Below the pieces are notes generated by a model. That model ran no database searches and had not been told where the DNA came from. It saw nothing but the letters and a program-made list of their open reading frames with translations. DNA of 64,000 bases. Origin: Marinococcus halotolerans DSM 16375. Its GTDB lineage: Bacteria > Bacillota > Bacilli > Bacillales > Marinococcaceae. The stretch spans positions 1-64,000 of the forward strand of contig NZ_ATVM01000011.1 in assembly GCF_000420725.1 (NCBI RefSeq), in the 5' to 3' direction. Numbering within the stretch: the first letter of the stretch is position 1; each line of letters begins with the position of its first letter. The translations under genes and the position numbers were made by a program. Positions 19,113 to 31,707 of the stretch are shown here, one piece after another.

Positions 19113-19477
19113 TGGGCTGTTTAGTACCGTTTATTGTTAACACCATTGCATTAATGGTAGTAGCCGGATTTTTCCCCGGCTTTACTATTGATGGCTTCGG
19201 GGCTGCTATCGCGGCCGGCTTGGTGTTGACACTGATCAATCTCGTGATTCGCCCGCTTTTAATCTTTTTCACCCTGCCGCTTTCTGTCGTAACATTTGGT
19301 CTGTTTATTTTTGTGATCAATGCGTTGATGCTGATGCTTACGTCAGCAGTGATGGGAGAAGCCTTTAACATGTCCGGCTTTGGCATGGCTTTTCTTGCCG
19401 CTGTAGTAATCGCTGTGTTAAACATGCTGATGTACAATCTTTTCGTAAACCCGCTGAGCGGGAGAAAAACACGATGA
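19112..19477 (+). CDS. yvlD: YvlD-like four-helix membrane protein (phage holin family IV annotation)
   Basis: A 121-residue, very hydrophobic protein with four transmembrane helices and almost no loops (GLVLTLINLVIRPLLIFFTLP is the family hallmark region, about residues 32-52). Family members are annotated as phage holin family IV or YvlD. In Bacillus they are chromosomal genes of the envelope-stress operon, not phage. It begins inside the yvlC stop codon and ends before the terminator at 19516, so it closes the yvlBCD operon. Confidence 0.85.
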   Translation: MGCLVPFIVNTIALMVVAGFFPGFTIDGFGAAIAAGLVLTLINLVIRPLLIFFTLPLSVVTFGLFIFVINALMLMLTSAVMGEAFNMSGFGMAFLAAVVIAVLNMLMYNLFVNPLSGRKTR

Positions 19478-19515
19478 GCCTCCGGAGACCGGAAAAATTA
19501 TTATATGCATAAAAT

Positions 19516-19540
19516 GGCCCGCCTGGCAGCGGGTCTTTTT
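19516..19540 (+). terminator. Terminator after yvlD
   Basis: Stem GCCCGC/GCGGGT followed by T5. Confidence 0.85.
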
Positions 19541-19575
19541 CGTGCAGCAGTGAAACTGAAATCATCTGGAGCAGG

Positions 19576-19605
19576 TTCCATCTTCTTTTGAAAACGTGCT
19601 ACAAT
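19576..19605 (+). promoter_or_regulatory. Possible promoter of hprK operon
   Basis: TACAAT (19600-19605) with a weak TTCCAT 18 bases upstream. It lies about 70 bases before hprK. Only the -10 is convincing. Confidence 0.4.
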
Positions 19606-19675
19606 AACAACGTACGAAAAGAGAAAGCAAACGCATTCACGAAACGACAGAGCGATTTTTGAGGGAGGCAGCACG

Positions 19676-20611
19676 ATGGCAAAAGTGACGGCAACGGATT
19701 TAAAGGAGCGCTTTCAATTAGAGCTTCTTGCCGGGGAAGAAGGGCTGTATCGGGCGATAACCACGAGCGATATTTCCCGCCCGGGAATAGAGATGGCTGG
19801 TTTTTTTACATATTATCCTGCCCGGCGGCTGCAGCTGCTTGGGCGCACTGAGCTCTCTTTTTTTCAACAGCTTCAGGATGCAGAAAAGCAGGAACGCATG
19901 GAAAAGCTGTGTACATACGACACTCCGGGCATTGTCATTTCTCGGGGACTGGTAGCTCCGCCGGAGCTGATTGAAAATGCGGAAAAGACCGGTGTTCCGA
20001 TCATGCGCTCGCATCTGGCAAGCACGCAGCTGATCAGTCAGCTGACGAACTATCTCGATACCAAGCTGGCCAAATCAACGGCGATGCACGGGGTGCTGGT
20101 AGACATTTACGGCATCGGTGTGCTGATTACCGGGGCGAGCGGCGTCGGGAAAAGTGAAACGGCGCTCGATATTGTACGCCGGGGTCACCGGCTTGTAGCA
20201 GATGATTCTGTCGAAATCCGCCAACAGAACGGTGATACCCTTGTTGGCACTGCGCCGGAGCTTATTCAGAACCTGCTTGAGATACGGGGTCTTGGCATTA
20301 TCGATGTGATGACGCTGTTTGGGGCAGGCGCTGTCCGCCCGTATAAGCGAATCTCGTTAACTATCCACCTTGAGCTTTGGGACGAGCAAAAAGCTTACGA
20401 CCGTCTCGGTCTTGATGAAGAAACGCTCCAGGTGCTCGACACAGAGATTCAGAAGCTGACCGTTCCAGTGCGGCCGGGCCGGAACCTCGCTGTTATTATT
20501 GAAGTGGCAGCGATGAACTTCCGGCTGAAACGGATGGGCGTAAACACAGCCCAGCAGTTTTCGGACCGGTTAAAGCAGATGATTGATGACGGGGATAAGG
20601 AAGAATTTTAA
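19676..20611 (+). CDS. hprK: HPr kinase/phosphorylase
   Basis: A 311-residue bifunctional enzyme that phosphorylates and dephosphorylates Ser46 of HPr and Crh, the central switch of catabolite repression in Firmicutes. The N-terminal domain spans about 1-130. [10 protein letters not shown] (His139) is followed by the P-loop GASGVGKS (153-160). VADDSVEIR and the signature [11 protein letters not shown] are intact. Crh, a substrate, is encoded at 35184 in this window. Operon hprK-lgt-ppaX-yvoF follows with short gaps. GAGGGAGG precedes the ATG. Confidence 0.97.
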   Translation: MAKVTATDLKERFQLELLAGEEGLYRAITTSDISRPGIEMAGFFTYYPARRLQLLGRTELSFFQQLQDAEKQERMEKLCTYDTPGIVISRGLVAPPELIENAEKTGVPIMRSHLASTQLISQLTNYLDTKLAKSTAMHGVLVDIYGIGVLITGASGVGKSETALDIVRRGHRLVADDSVEIRQQNGDTLVGTAPELIQNLLEIRGLGIIDVMTLFGAGAVRPYKRISLTIHLELWDEQKAYDRLGLDEETLQVLDTEIQKLTVPVRPGRNLAVIIEVAAMNFRLKRMGVNTAQQFSDRLKQMIDDGDKEEF

Positions 20612-20647
20612 CTATTACACATTTAGCAGTCAGGAGTGGCAGGGGAT

Positions 20648-21478
20648 ATGATTTATTCATCGATGCAGCCGATTGACCGGGTCGCCTTTGAAGTCGGGTC
20701 TGTGCCTATTTACTGGTACGGGATTCTCATTGGTCTGGGCGCTCTGCTTGGGTACATTTTAGCTTCCTATGAAGCAAAAAAGCGTGGTCTCCCGGAGGAT
20801 ATTTTCGCGGACCTGCTTATTTTTGCCATACCGATTTCGATTATCTGCGCCCGGTTGTATTACGTGATTTTTGAGTGGGACTACTACGTCCAGAACCCGG
20901 GCAGTATTCTGGCCGTATGGGAAGGTGGTCTTGCGATACACGGCGGATTGATCGGTGCCGTGCTTACAGGCATCGTCTTTTCCAAAATCAAACGGGTTTC
21001 TTTTTGGAAGCTGGCTGACATTGCCGCTCCAAGCATTATTTTAGGACAGGCGATTGGGCGCTGGGGCAACTTTATCAACCAGGAGGCACACGGCGGTGAA
21101 GTGAGCCGTTCGTTTTTAGAAGGGCTGCAGCTTCCGGAATTCATCATTAACCAGATGTATATTGAGGGAGCTTACTACAATCCCACGTTCTTATACGAAT
21201 CACTTTGGAACATCGCAGGGTTTTTACTGCTTTTAGGGCTGCGCCGGGTTAATCTTCGCCGCGGGGAACTGTTTTTAACGTACGTTATCTGGTATTCCGT
21301 CGGGCGCTTTTTCATCGAAGGGATGCGGACCGACAGCTTAATGCTGTTTGATACGATCCGGGTGGCCCAGTTGATTTCGGTACTCCTGGTCATAGCAGCC
21401 GTGAGTCTGATTTTATACCGCAGACAGGCAGGCCTTGCAAAAGCCAGATACTTAAGTAAAGACGGTCCCGGCATATAA
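20648..21478 (+). CDS. lgt: Prolipoprotein diacylglyceryl transferase
   Basis: A 276-residue membrane enzyme that moves diacylglycerol from phosphatidylglycerol to the lipobox Cys of prolipoproteins, such as the lipoproteins at 808-1830 and 62837-63247. It has about seven membrane helices. Key segments are [10 protein letters not shown] (catalytic-region His) and the Lgt signature [14 protein letters not shown]. The ATG at 20648 is preferred, using GGAG at 20633-20636; an upstream GTG at 20636 overlaps the site. It lies 36 bases after hprK in the same operon. Confidence 0.96.
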   Translation: MIYSSMQPIDRVAFEVGSVPIYWYGILIGLGALLGYILASYEAKKRGLPEDIFADLLIFAIPISIICARLYYVIFEWDYYVQNPGSILAVWEGGLAIHGGLIGAVLTGIVFSKIKRVSFWKLADIAAPSIILGQAIGRWGNFINQEAHGGEVSRSFLEGLQLPEFIINQMYIEGAYYNPTFLYESLWNIAGFLLLLGLRRVNLRRGELFLTYVIWYSVGRFFIEGMRTDSLMLFDTIRVAQLISVLLVIAAVSLILYRRQAGLAKARYLSKDGPGI

Positions 21479-21503
21479 GGATGAAAGCGAAAGGGGAAGC
21501 ATC

Positions 21504-22160
21504 ATGACCAGATGGACTACACTGCTGTTTGATTTAGACGGCACGCTGATTGATACTAATGATTTAATCATTTCTTCTTATGAGCATGTGCTGACGTACT
21601 ATGCTCCGGACCAGTACAGCAGAGATGACATCATCAGCTGGATCGGGGTGCCGCTGGCGGACAATTTTTCAAGCATCAGCAGCAACCCGAGTCAGGTGGA
21701 ACAGATGATTGACACGTACCAATCCCACAACCTGGCAAACCATGAAACGCTCGTCCGGGAATACGACGGAGTGTACGACACCATTAAAGCGTTGTACGAG
21801 CGTGGCTTCTCCCTCGGTATTGTGACGACAAAAAGGAAGGAAGCGGCGGTCAAAGGGGCCAGTATGCTCGGGCTGCTTCCTTTCTTCTCGACATTTGTTA
21901 CGGTGGATGATGTCGAAAACCCCAAGCCGCATCCGGAACCGCTGCAGATAGCCATGACACAGCTGAATGCCCGCCCGGAGGAAACCATTATGATTGGCGA
22001 CAGCCAGTTTGATATTATGGCGGGGAAAAACGCCGGGGTACGCACAGCGGGAGTAGAATGGACCATAAAGGGTGCATCGTTTCTAAAAAATTATGAACCG
22101 GACTGGATGCTCACCCGGATGAGCGATCTGCTTGATATTGTCGGGGAACCAGAGGAATGA
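21504..22160 (+). CDS. ppaX: Pyrophosphatase PpaX (HAD family)
   Basis: A 218-residue HAD-superfamily hydrolase. Motif I is DLDGT (nucleophile Asp10, Asp12), motif II VTTKRK, and motifs III/IV KPHPEP and IGDSQFD. PpaX in B. subtilis hydrolyses the pyrophosphate released when HprK dephosphorylates HPr-Ser-P, and the location two genes after hprK supports that assignment over other HAD phosphatases such as phosphoglycolate phosphatase. It overlaps yvoF by four bases (ATGA). Confidence 0.9.
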   Translation: MTRWTTLLFDLDGTLIDTNDLIISSYEHVLTYYAPDQYSRDDIISWIGVPLADNFSSISSNPSQVEQMIDTYQSHNLANHETLVREYDGVYDTIKALYERGFSLGIVTTKRKEAAVKGASMLGLLPFFSTFVTVDDVENPKPHPEPLQIAMTQLNARPEETIMIGDSQFDIMAGKNAGVRTAGVEWTIKGASFLKNYEPDWMLTRMSDLLDIVGEPEE

Positions 22161-22636
22161 GAAAAACAGACCGTTATTTCCCGGGTAATAATACCAATGC
22201 TCTGTGGCAGATGTACCGTACGGTCCCGTTTTTGAAGGCCTTCAGAAATACGGCGGTTATTGAAGCCTCCCGGGTGGTGCCGTTTGTGTCGGTGAAGCGG
22301 TGGATGTACCGGCAGCTGCTTGGAATGGAAATAGGTGAAAAAACGGCGCTCGCGTACAAGGTCATGCCGGATCTCATGTTTCCGGAGAAAATCCATATTG
22401 GCAGCAATTCCATTATCGGTTATCAATCGACGCTTTTAACACACGAGCATTTAATTGATGAATACCGGCTCGGCGATATTGTAATCGGAAACGAGGTCAT
22501 GATTGGTGCCAACGTGACTATTCTGCCCGGGGTGACGATTGGAGACCGGGCCGTGGTGGCAGCAGGAACGGTCGTGCATAAAGACGTGCCGGCGCGGGCC
22601 TTTGCCGGCGGCAGTCCGATGCGGATAAGAACATAG
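22157..22636 (+). CDS. yvoF: Left-handed beta-helix acyltransferase YvoF
   Basis: A 159-residue protein with hexapeptide repeats from about residue 70 (IHIGSNSIIGYQS, then IVIGNEVMIGANVTILPGVTIGDRAVVAAGTVV), the mark of LbH O-acetyltransferases of the maltose/galactoside type. The substrate is unknown. The start overlaps the ppaX stop and a terminator follows, so this is the last gene of the hprK operon, as in B. subtilis. Confidence 0.88.
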   Translation: MRKTDRYFPGNNTNALWQMYRTVPFLKAFRNTAVIEASRVVPFVSVKRWMYRQLLGMEIGEKTALAYKVMPDLMFPEKIHIGSNSIIGYQSTLLTHEHLIDEYRLGDIVIGNEVMIGANVTILPGVTIGDRAVVAAGTVVHKDVPARAFAGGSPMRIRT

Positions 22637-22641
22637 GCTTC

Positions 22642-22673
22642 AAGCCGGCTTTCAAAAGAGCCGGCTTTTCTCT
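22642..22673 (+). terminator. Terminator after yvoF
   Basis: Stem AAGCCGGCT/AGCCGGCTT then a T-rich tail. Confidence 0.9.
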
Positions 22674-22712
22674 TTTCTGAAAGCGAAAAAAGACTGATAG
22701 GGCAGCAAATAT

Positions 22713-22721
22713 TGTTATAAT
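22713..22721 (+). promoter_or_regulatory. Extended -10 promoter of the his operon
   Basis: TG, one base, then a perfect TATAAT (22716-22721); no good -35. It lies about 115 bases upstream of hisZ. The leader holds an imperfect inverted repeat TTAGT...ACTAA near 22788-22807, but no recognisable T-box or his leader peptide. Confidence 0.5.
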
Positions 22722-22836
22722 GAAAGCGGAAATGGAAAATTGACGGTGTAAAAAAAGATGTGTAAACTATGGTTATTCTTTATTTTGTTAGTACATTAGC
22801 GAACTAAAGCATCGTGAAGAGAAAAGGAGAGAGAGT

Positions 22837-24024
22837 ATGAGTAAGCTTTTTATGTTTGAAAAGCCGCTTGGGATGCGCGATGCGCTTCCGGGATATTTTC
22901 AGACAAAACGGAACGTACAACGGGTCATTAACGATGAATGGGAAAGCTGGGGGTACCTGCCTGTCGAAACGCCGACCCTGGAATATTACGATACAGTGGG
23001 GAGTGCGTCGGCAATACTTGATCATCAGCTGTTTAAACTCCTCGATCAGCAGGGGCGGACGTTGGTGCTTCGTCCTGATATGACGGCACCAATTGCCCGG
23101 GTCACGGCATCCGGGCTGCAACACCAGCATTTTCCTATCCGTTTGGCTTATCATACTAACGTCTTCCGCGCGCAGCAGCTTGAGGCCGGACGGCCGGCAG
23201 AATTTGAACAGCTCGGGGTGGAATTGATTGGAGACGGTACTTCGAGTGCGAACGGAGAAGTCGTTTCTCTTATGATTGAAGCTTTGCGAAAAACCGGTTT
23301 GACGACGTTTCAAATTACGGTCGGGCACGTCGGGTACGTGAATGCGCTGCTTGAAGAGGTCCTCGGCAATGATGAGCGGGCCGATGACCTGCGCCGGTTT
23401 TTATACGAAAAAAACTATGTCGGCTATCGCCAGCACGTGGAAAATCTCCCGCTTTCCTCCTTGGATAAGAAAAAGCTGAACAGTCTGCTGCGCCTGCGCG
23501 GTGACTGGCGGACCCTGGATAAAGCATTGAACCTGGTTCAGACACCGGCGGCAAAGGAAGCGGTTGAAGAGCTGCAGGAGCTGAGAACGGTGCTTGAACA
23601 CTATGAGCTCTCCGATTACATTAAGCTGGACTTTAACTTATTTATGCATATGAGCTACTACACCGGCATTGTATTCGAAAGCTACGGCAACAATCTGGGT
23701 GTGCCGCTTGGAAGCGGCGGGCGCTATGATGAACTGCTGCAGCAGTTTAACCGTCCGGCCCAGGCTGTCGGATTTGGTCTCCGGCTTGATTTGCTGGTCG
23801 AAGCCCTTGGCCTTACCGGAGCAGTTCCTTCCCAGACGTGTATTTTATTCAGTCCGGAACGCCGTCCGGAGGCAGTGGAGCAGGCGCGTAAGCTCCGCGA
23901 AACCGGAAAACGGGTCGTGCTTCAGGATATCCGCGGTGTAGAGGACGTGGATCAGCTGAGCGAGTCCTATGAAGATGTGGTGACTATGATCGGAAAAAAG
24001 AAGGAGGGAGCTTCGCATGAATGA
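22837..24024 (+). CDS. hisZ: ATP phosphoribosyltransferase regulatory subunit
   Basis: A 395-residue paralogue of histidyl-tRNA synthetase without aminoacylation activity that activates short-form HisG. Class II motifs are recognisable: motif 2 [12 protein letters not shown] and the region GGRYDELL. The C-terminal anticodon-binding domain of true HisRS is reduced, as usual for HisZ. First gene of hisZGDBHAFI; the stop overlaps the start of hisG. AGGAGAGAG precedes the ATG. Confidence 0.95.
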   Translation: MSKLFMFEKPLGMRDALPGYFQTKRNVQRVINDEWESWGYLPVETPTLEYYDTVGSASAILDHQLFKLLDQQGRTLVLRPDMTAPIARVTASGLQHQHFPIRLAYHTNVFRAQQLEAGRPAEFEQLGVELIGDGTSSANGEVVSLMIEALRKTGLTTFQITVGHVGYVNALLEEVLGNDERADDLRRFLYEKNYVGYRQHVENLPLSSLDKKKLNSLLRLRGDWRTLDKALNLVQTPAAKEAVEELQELRTVLEHYELSDYIKLDFNLFMHMSYYTGIVFESYGNNLGVPLGSGGRYDELLQQFNRPAQAVGFGLRLDLLVEALGLTGAVPSQTCILFSPERRPEAVEQARKLRETGKRVVLQDIRGVEDVDQLSESYEDVVTMIGKKKEGASHE

Positions 24025-24658
24025 ATGGCTGACAATCGCGATGCCGAAGGGAAGGATTTTCGAAGAAGCGGTGCAGCTTCTCCGTAAAGCCGGGTTCCCT
24101 ATTCCTCCGGAGTTTGAAGAATCCAGAAAGCTGATCGTCGACGCTCCGGAAGCAAATATGCGCTTTATCCTGGCGAAGCCGATGGATGTGCCGACCTATG
24201 TTGAACACGGGGTGGCAGATATTGGGGTCGCCGGTAAAGATACGATGATTGAAGAAGAGCGTGACGTGTATGAAGTCCTGGATTTAAAAATCAGTGCCTG
24301 CTATCTGGCAGTCGCCGGGCTTCCAGAGTATGAGAAGTCCGATGTAAATCCAAAGGTGGCGTCCAAGTATCCCAATCTGGCCACGCAGTATTTTAAGCAG
24401 CAGGGCGAACAGGTGGAAATTATTAAATTAAACGGCTCTATTGAACTGGCACCGCTTGTCGGACTGGCAGACCGTATTGTAGACATTGTGTCCACCGGCC
24501 AGACGCTGAAGGAGAATGGTTTAATAGAGCTTGAAACGATTGTGCCGATTACGTCCCGGCTGATCGTCAATCCGGTAAGCTATCGTTTGAAGGATACTGT
24601 CATTGATGATCTTGTGGAGCGTGTCGCCCAGGTGATAGGAGTGGAAGAACAGGTATGA
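24017..24658 (+). CDS. hisG: ATP phosphoribosyltransferase, short form
   Basis: A 213-residue catalytic subunit that joins ATP and PRPP in the first step of histidine synthesis. The short form lacks the C-terminal regulatory domain, consistent with hisZ directly upstream. Visible features: [10 protein letters not shown] at the N-terminus, [11 protein letters not shown], and the PRPP-binding segment [14 protein letters not shown]. It overlaps hisZ by eight bases and hisD by four. Confidence 0.97.
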   Translation: MNEWLTIAMPKGRIFEEAVQLLRKAGFPIPPEFEESRKLIVDAPEANMRFILAKPMDVPTYVEHGVADIGVAGKDTMIEEERDVYEVLDLKISACYLAVAGLPEYEKSDVNPKVASKYPNLATQYFKQQGEQVEIIKLNGSIELAPLVGLADRIVDIVSTGQTLKENGLIELETIVPITSRLIVNPVSYRLKDTVIDDLVERVAQVIGVEEQV

Positions 24659-25929
24659 TGAACGTGACCCCTTTGGATAAATCAGTAACGCTCGAACGCA
24701 CTATTGAAGGAGGAACCGAAAAGCAGCGGGAATCGGTCGCCTCTATTATTGAAAAGGTTCGGGAAAACGGAGATAAAGGACTTATTGAGCTGACCGAGAT
24801 ATTTGACCGGGTTACGCTCGATGAGATGTTTGTCCAGCAGGAAGAAATAGATGAAGCGTATAATCAGGTGAACGATAAAGAACTCGAGGCGATCCGCAAA
24901 GCGATTGAAAACATCCGTGATTTTCATCAGCGCCAGCTCCGGCAGTCCTGGATGGTAACAAAAGAAGACGGGACGATGCTCGGCCAGCGGATCATTCCGT
25001 TTGACCGTGTCGGCATTTACGTGCCGGGCGGCAAGGCGGCATATCCGTCCACGATTATGATGGATGCCATCCCGGCAATCGCTGCAGGTGTGAAAAGCAT
25101 TACGATGTGTTCGCCTCCCGGGGAGGATCAGCGTCTTCATCCGATGGTGCTCGTCACGGCCAGTGAGCTCGGCATTAAAAATATCGTAAAAATTGGAGGA
25201 GCGCAGGCGGTAGCTGCGCTGGCCTACGGCACGGAAAGCATCCAGAAGGTGGATAAAATCGTCGGGCCCGGCAATATTTATGTAGCGCTGGCTAAACGCG
25301 AAGTGTTCGGTCAGGTGGCGATCGACAGTATTGCCGGACCAAGCGAGATCGTTGTCCTCGCTGATGAAACAGCCCGGGCGGATTATATTGCAGCCGATAT
25401 GCTTTCCCAGGCGGAGCACGATGAACTCGCCTCGGCCGTGCTTGTAACCACCTCGGAGGAGCTTGGCAAAGAAGTGGCCGAAGAGCTTGAGCGTCAGCTA
25501 GAAGACCTCCCGCGTAAAAAGATTGCAAAAGAGTCTCTTGATAAACACGGAGCGATTTACTTAACCGAAACGATGGCGGAGGCAGTAGAAGCTGTGAACC
25601 GGCTTGCGCCAGAGCATCTCGAAATCATGACCGCCCAGCCGGATAATCTGCTCGGCTCTATCCGTCACGCCGGAGCTGTCTTTTTAGGGCCGTACAGTGC
25701 CGAAGCGGTCGGTGATTACTTTGCCGGCCCGAACCACGTGCTTCCGACGAGCGGAACGGCCCGGTTTTCGAGCCCGCTCGGTGTCGATGATTTTGTGAAA
25801 CGATCCAGCGTGATTTCCTACAGCAAAGAAGCACTTGAGGAAAACGGCGAGTATATTTCTGCGATCGCCCGGATTGAGGGCCTTGAAGCACATGCGCGCG
25901 CAGTGGATATCCGGAAAGGGGAGAAGTAG
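24655..25929 (+). CDS. hisD: Histidinol dehydrogenase
   Basis: A 424-residue zinc enzyme that oxidises histidinol to histidine in two NAD-dependent steps. Characteristic segments: [15 protein letters not shown], the [10 protein letters not shown] signature, and the catalytic/zinc residues in [12 protein letters not shown] and [10 protein letters not shown]. The terminal [25 protein letters not shown] is also standard. The start overlaps the hisG stop (ATGA), implying coupled translation. Confidence 0.97.
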   Translation: MMNVTPLDKSVTLERTIEGGTEKQRESVASIIEKVRENGDKGLIELTEIFDRVTLDEMFVQQEEIDEAYNQVNDKELEAIRKAIENIRDFHQRQLRQSWMVTKEDGTMLGQRIIPFDRVGIYVPGGKAAYPSTIMMDAIPAIAAGVKSITMCSPPGEDQRLHPMVLVTASELGIKNIVKIGGAQAVAALAYGTESIQKVDKIVGPGNIYVALAKREVFGQVAIDSIAGPSEIVVLADETARADYIAADMLSQAEHDELASAVLVTTSEELGKEVAEELERQLEDLPRKKIAKESLDKHGAIYLTETMAEAVEAVNRLAPEHLEIMTAQPDNLLGSIRHAGAVFLGPYSAEAVGDYFAGPNHVLPTSGTARFSSPLGVDDFVKRSSVISYSKEALEENGEYISAIARIEGLEAHARAVDIRKGEK

Positions 25930-25930
25930 A

Positions 25931-26521
25931 ATGGCAGAACGTACAGGAAGCGTCGAACGCAGGACGGGAGAAACGTCCATCCGTCTGCAGTTTGGCATTG
26001 ACGGCGAAGGAGACGGGGCCATACAGACGAACGTGCCGTTTATGAGCCACATGCTTGACCTGTTTAAAAAGCATGGCCATTTCTCCCTTGACGTGCAGGC
26101 CGAAGGGGATGTGGAAGTGGATGATCACCATACGACCGAGGACATTGGTATCTGCCTCGGCGAAGCCTTCGGTCAGGCGCTCGGCGATAAAAAGGGCATC
26201 CGCCGCTACGGCCAGGCTAAAATTCCGATGGACGATGCGCTCGCAGAGGTTATTGTGGATTTAAGCAACCGGCCGCATCTTGAGTTCCGGGCGGAGCTGC
26301 CGGCAGCCAAGGTAGGAACGTTTGATACCGAGCTCGTCCACGAGTTTTTGTGGAAATTCGCGGTGGAGGCCCGGATGAATCTGCACGTAGTTGTCCACTA
26401 CGGACATAACACGCATCATATTATTGAAGCGGTATTTAAAGCGATGGCCCGGGCTCTCGATGAAGCGACCCAGCTGGACCCAAGAGTGAAAGGTATTCCG
26501 TCAACCAAAGGAATGCTGTAA
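25931..26521 (+). CDS. hisB: Imidazoleglycerol-phosphate dehydratase
   Basis: A 196-residue manganese enzyme for the sixth step of the pathway. Metal-binding histidines lie in HMLDLFKKHG, DDHHTTEDIG and HNTHHIIEAVFKA. The ATG at 25931 is two bases after the hisD stop; GGGGAGAAG just upstream serves as ribosome site. The open frame continues upstream inside hisD but has no other good start. Monofunctional, without the phosphatase domain of enterobacterial HisB. Confidence 0.97.
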   Translation: MAERTGSVERRTGETSIRLQFGIDGEGDGAIQTNVPFMSHMLDLFKKHGHFSLDVQAEGDVEVDDHHTTEDIGICLGEAFGQALGDKKGIRRYGQAKIPMDDALAEVIVDLSNRPHLEFRAELPAAKVGTFDTELVHEFLWKFAVEARMNLHVVVHYGHNTHHIIEAVFKAMARALDEATQLDPRVKGIPSTKGML

Positions 26522-26541
26522 AGAAAAGGAGTGGAGCGCTT

Positions 26542-27186
26542 GTGATAGGAATAATCGATTACGGCATGGGCAACCTGTACAGCGTGAAAAAAGCACTGGA
26601 ACGACTGGATATTCCTTATTTTGTCTCCGAGGACACCGAGGAGCTTGCAAAAGCAGATGGCCTGATTCTTCCGGGAGTCGGTGCGTTTCGGGATGCCATA
26701 AATTTAATCCGGGAAAACGGCCAGTTTGAGTTCATTGAACACTGGGCGGCTGATGGCAAGCCGCTGCTTGGTATCTGCCTTGGCATGCAGCTGTTGTTTG
26801 AAGGCAGCGATGAACACGGGGAGACAGCAGGATTCGGCTTTCTGCCCGGTCATGCCCGCCGGTTTTCAGGAAAAGACAGCCAGGGAAGAAGGCTGAAGGT
26901 GCCACACATGGGCTGGAACTCGCTTGAGTTTCATCAGCCGGACCATCCGCTGTTGAAAAACGTAGAGGAGGGCCATGCATATTTTGTGCATTCCTACGTA
27001 ATAGAAACCGCCGACCCGGACGTTTTGATTGCAACGAGCGATTACGGCGAAACAGTGCCGGCGGTGGTTGGCCGCGGCGAGATTATGGGCACGCAGTTTC
27101 ATCCTGAAAAAAGCAGTACCGTCGGCATCGGCATGCTTGAAAATTTCGGAGCGATTGTCCGTGAAAGGAGCGGAGCTCATGAGTGA
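26542..27186 (+). CDS. hisH: Imidazole glycerol phosphate synthase, glutaminase subunit
   Basis: A 214-residue class I glutamine amidotransferase. The nucleophile Cys79 is in [10 protein letters not shown] and the His-Glu pair in QFHPEKSS. It delivers ammonia to HisF, encoded two genes downstream. It starts with GTG at 26542 after AAAGGAGTGGAG and overlaps the hisA start by eight bases. Confidence 0.96.
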   Translation: MIGIIDYGMGNLYSVKKALERLDIPYFVSEDTEELAKADGLILPGVGAFRDAINLIRENGQFEFIEHWAADGKPLLGICLGMQLLFEGSDEHGETAGFGFLPGHARRFSGKDSQGRRLKVPHMGWNSLEFHQPDHPLLKNVEEGHAYFVHSYVIETADPDVLIATSDYGETVPAVVGRGEIMGTQFHPEKSSTVGIGMLENFGAIVRERSGAHE

Positions 27187-27910
27187 TTTTATCGTATACC
27201 CGGCCATCGATATCCGGGACGGTAACTGTGTCCGCCTTTTTCAGGGCGATTACAATCAGGAGACCGTCTACGGGAATTCGCCGTTTGAGATGGCTGCTTC
27301 GTTTGCGGAGGCGGGAGCGGCCTGGATTCATATGGTTGATCTTGACGGGGCAAAAGAAAAACGGCGCATCAATCATGCCCACGTCGTTCATGCTGCCAAG
27401 GAGCTTGATGTCCGCATCCAGGTCGGCGGAGGAATCCGGACCGAGGAGGATGTGGACTATTACTTATCCCACGGCGTGGACCGGGTGATACTCGGCAGTG
27501 TTGCTCTCCAGTATCCGGAATTTGCCCGGGATATGCTCGAAAAACACAGCAGCCGTATTGCGATTGGTCTTGATGCGAGAGACGGGTATGTGGCCGTCAA
27601 CGGCTGGCTCGATACCTCGGAAGTAACAGCCGTCGAGCTTGGCCGGGAAATGGCTTCCCACGGGGCGGAGACGTTTATATTTACCGATATTTCCACCGAC
27701 GGGACAATGACCGGTCCAAACGTAGAGGCGACAAAACAGCTCGCAGAAGCGACCGGCGTAAACGTCATTGCCTCCGGCGGCATCGGCACGATGGAGGACG
27801 TCCGGAATCTTGCGGAGAAGCGGAATAAAGGAATTGCCGGTGTCATTGTCGGAAAAGCGATATATACCGGCAAAGTGGATGTGGCAGAGGCCGTGAAGGA
27901 GGTACAGTAA
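27179..27910 (+). CDS. hisA: ProFAR isomerase (phosphoribosylformimino-AICAR-ribotide isomerase)
   Basis: A 243-residue TIM-barrel isomerase. Catalytic Asp is in YPAIDIRDG near the N-terminus; phosphate-binding loops are QVGGGIR and ASGGIGT. The second catalytic Asp lies in [14 protein letters not shown]. The ATG at 27179 follows GAAAGGAGCGGAG inside the hisH end. The stop TAA shares its last base with the hisF start. Confidence 0.96.
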   Translation: MSDFIVYPAIDIRDGNCVRLFQGDYNQETVYGNSPFEMAASFAEAGAAWIHMVDLDGAKEKRRINHAHVVHAAKELDVRIQVGGGIRTEEDVDYYLSHGVDRVILGSVALQYPEFARDMLEKHSSRIAIGLDARDGYVAVNGWLDTSEVTAVELGREMASHGAETFIFTDISTDGTMTGPNVEATKQLAEATGVNVIASGGIGTMEDVRNLAEKRNKGIAGVIVGKAIYTGKVDVAEAVKEVQ

Positions 27911-28668
27911 TGCTTACGAAACGGATTATTCCATGTCTGGATGTGAAAGAGGGACGGGTCGTGAAAGGCACGCAGTTTGTGGAACTGCGGGACGCCGGTG
28001 ATCCAGTGGAGCTCGCTGCGTTTTATGATGAGCAGTGGGCGGACGAACTTGTCTTTCTCGATATTTCCGCCTCGCATGAAGGACGGAAAACGATGATAGA
28101 TGTGGTGGAGCAGGTGGCGGCAACGATCGCGATCCCTTTTACGGTCGGGGGCGGCATCAGCTCGGTCGATGATATGCGCAACATGCTCCGTGCCGGAGCG
28201 GACAAGGTTTCGCTCAATACGGCTGCGGTCAAAAACCCTGATTTGATTACTCAGGGCTCCACTTATTTTGGCTCCCAGTGTATCGTTGTAGCGGTTGATG
28301 CCAAGTATGATGAATCGATCGGATCCTGGAGGATCTACACTCACGGCGGCCGCACACCGACCGACTGGGAAGTCGTCGACTGGGCCAGGGAAGTCACCGC
28401 CCGCGGAGCCGGCGAAATTCTTTTGACTAGCATGGATCAGGACGGAGCGAAGACCGGCTTTGACGAGGCGTTGACACGAACGGTCAGCGAAGCAGTGGAT
28501 GTACCTGTTATTGCCTCCGGCGGGGCTGGCGCCAAAGAGCATTTTGTGGATGTATTTAAGAAATCAGGGGCGGATGCGGCACTCGCTGCTTCAATCTTTC
28601 ACTATAAAGAAACATCGATTGAAGAAGTGAAGGCTTTTATCCGGGAGAGAGGAGTCTTAGTACGATGA
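27910..28668 (+). CDS. hisF: Imidazole glycerol phosphate synthase, cyclase subunit
   Basis: A 252-residue TIM barrel that makes imidazole glycerol phosphate and AICAR using ammonia from HisH. Catalytic Asp11 is in [14 protein letters not shown] and the second Asp in VVAVDAKYD. Phosphate loops are TVGGGISS and ASGGAGA. It overlaps hisA by one base and hisI by four. Confidence 0.97.
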   Translation: MLTKRIIPCLDVKEGRVVKGTQFVELRDAGDPVELAAFYDEQWADELVFLDISASHEGRKTMIDVVEQVAATIAIPFTVGGGISSVDDMRNMLRAGADKVSLNTAAVKNPDLITQGSTYFGSQCIVVAVDAKYDESIGSWRIYTHGGRTPTDWEVVDWAREVTARGAGEILLTSMDQDGAKTGFDEALTRTVSEAVDVPVIASGGAGAKEHFVDVFKKSGADAALAASIFHYKETSIEEVKAFIRERGVLVR

Positions 28669-29294
28669 ACGTCGATGAACTAACTTTTGATGAAGCCGGC
28701 CTGATTCCGGCCGTAGTGCAGGACGCCGTCAGCAAAGAGGTGCTGACGCTTGCCTATATGAACAAAGAATCGCTGCAAAAAACAATCGATACGAAAGAAA
28801 CCTGGTTTTACAGCCGCTCCCGTCAGGAGCTCTGGCATAAAGGGGAAACCTCAGGAAACAAGCAGCAGGTGACAGACATCCGTTACGACTGCGACAGCGA
28901 CGCGTTAAATGTGCTTGTGGAGCCGGCAGGCCCTGCCTGCCATAAAGGAGACTACAGCTGTTTTTCCCGGTCGCTGCTGTCGGAAGAAAAGCAGTCAGCC
29001 GACGGCCGGCGGTTCGCGATTATTAATGAACTCGAGCAGGTCATTGCCACCCGTGAGGCAGAGATGCCGGAGGGCGCCTACACGACGTACTTGTTTACCG
29101 AGGGCGTGGACAAGATTTTGAAAAAAGTCGGCGAGGAAGCCGGGGAAGTAATTATCGCTTCGAAAAACCGGGATCACGAAGAGCTGAGCTGGGAGACAGC
29201 TGATCTTCTTTATCATCTGCTCGTGCTGCTCCGGGAACAGAAGCTTCCGCTTGATGATGTGCTGCGGGTGCTTGAAGAAAGACATCGTTCATAA
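28665..29294 (+). CDS. hisI: Bifunctional phosphoribosyl-AMP cyclohydrolase / phosphoribosyl-ATP pyrophosphatase
   Basis: A 209-residue fusion. The N-terminal HisI domain (about 1-115) shows [19 protein letters not shown] and zinc cysteines in DCDSDA and [12 protein letters not shown]. The C-terminal HisE domain (about 120-205) shows [23 protein letters not shown]. It performs steps two and three of histidine synthesis. It closes the his operon: a terminator follows at 29314. hisC is not in the cluster and must be elsewhere, as in B. subtilis. Confidence 0.97.
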   Translation: MNVDELTFDEAGLIPAVVQDAVSKEVLTLAYMNKESLQKTIDTKETWFYSRSRQELWHKGETSGNKQQVTDIRYDCDSDALNVLVEPAGPACHKGDYSCFSRSLLSEEKQSADGRRFAIINELEQVIATREAEMPEGAYTTYLFTEGVDKILKKVGEEAGEVIIASKNRDHEELSWETADLLYHLLVLLREQKLPLDDVLRVLEERHRS

Positions 29295-29313
29295 TAAGGC
29301 TGATCGCAGAAAA

Positions 29314-29340
29314 GACCGTCCCCTCCGGGCGGTTTTTTCT
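29314..29340 (+). terminator. Terminator of the his operon
   Basis: ACCGTCC/GGGCGGT stem followed by T6. Confidence 0.88.
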
Positions 29341-29487
29341 TTGGGCGCCCTCCTTCGTTGTCTTTGGCTGCTGAACCACATGCGGGCTGCTAAGAGTTTT
29401 CATGAAGCAGGGGGCATGTTATAATGTCACAATTGATATGGAACGTGAAGGATCAAGGAAAAACAAACGAAGGAAGGATGAAAGGAA

Positions 29488-31553
<2,066 letters not shown>

Positions 31554-31577
31554 GCGCTCCGGCTGAAACGACGAACA

Positions 31578-31610
31578 GGCGCAGAAAATCATTTCTGCGC
31601 CGTTTTTTTG
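31578..31610 (+). terminator. Terminator after trxB
   Basis: Perfect ten-base stem GGCGCAGAAA/TTTCTGCGCC, three-base loop, T7. Confidence 0.93.
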
Positions 31611-31707
31611 GTACTGAGAGCAGAAAACATAGGATACTTTCTTTTGTAAATTGTCTGAACCATCGAAGGATAGTATACTGGAAAAAGGTATATGTGAGGT
31701 GGTACAC

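Noticed and set aside
22722-22836. T-box or histidine leader peptide before hisZ
   Set aside because: No T-box bulge sequence (AGGGTGG-like), no terminator/antiterminator pair and no run of His codons.
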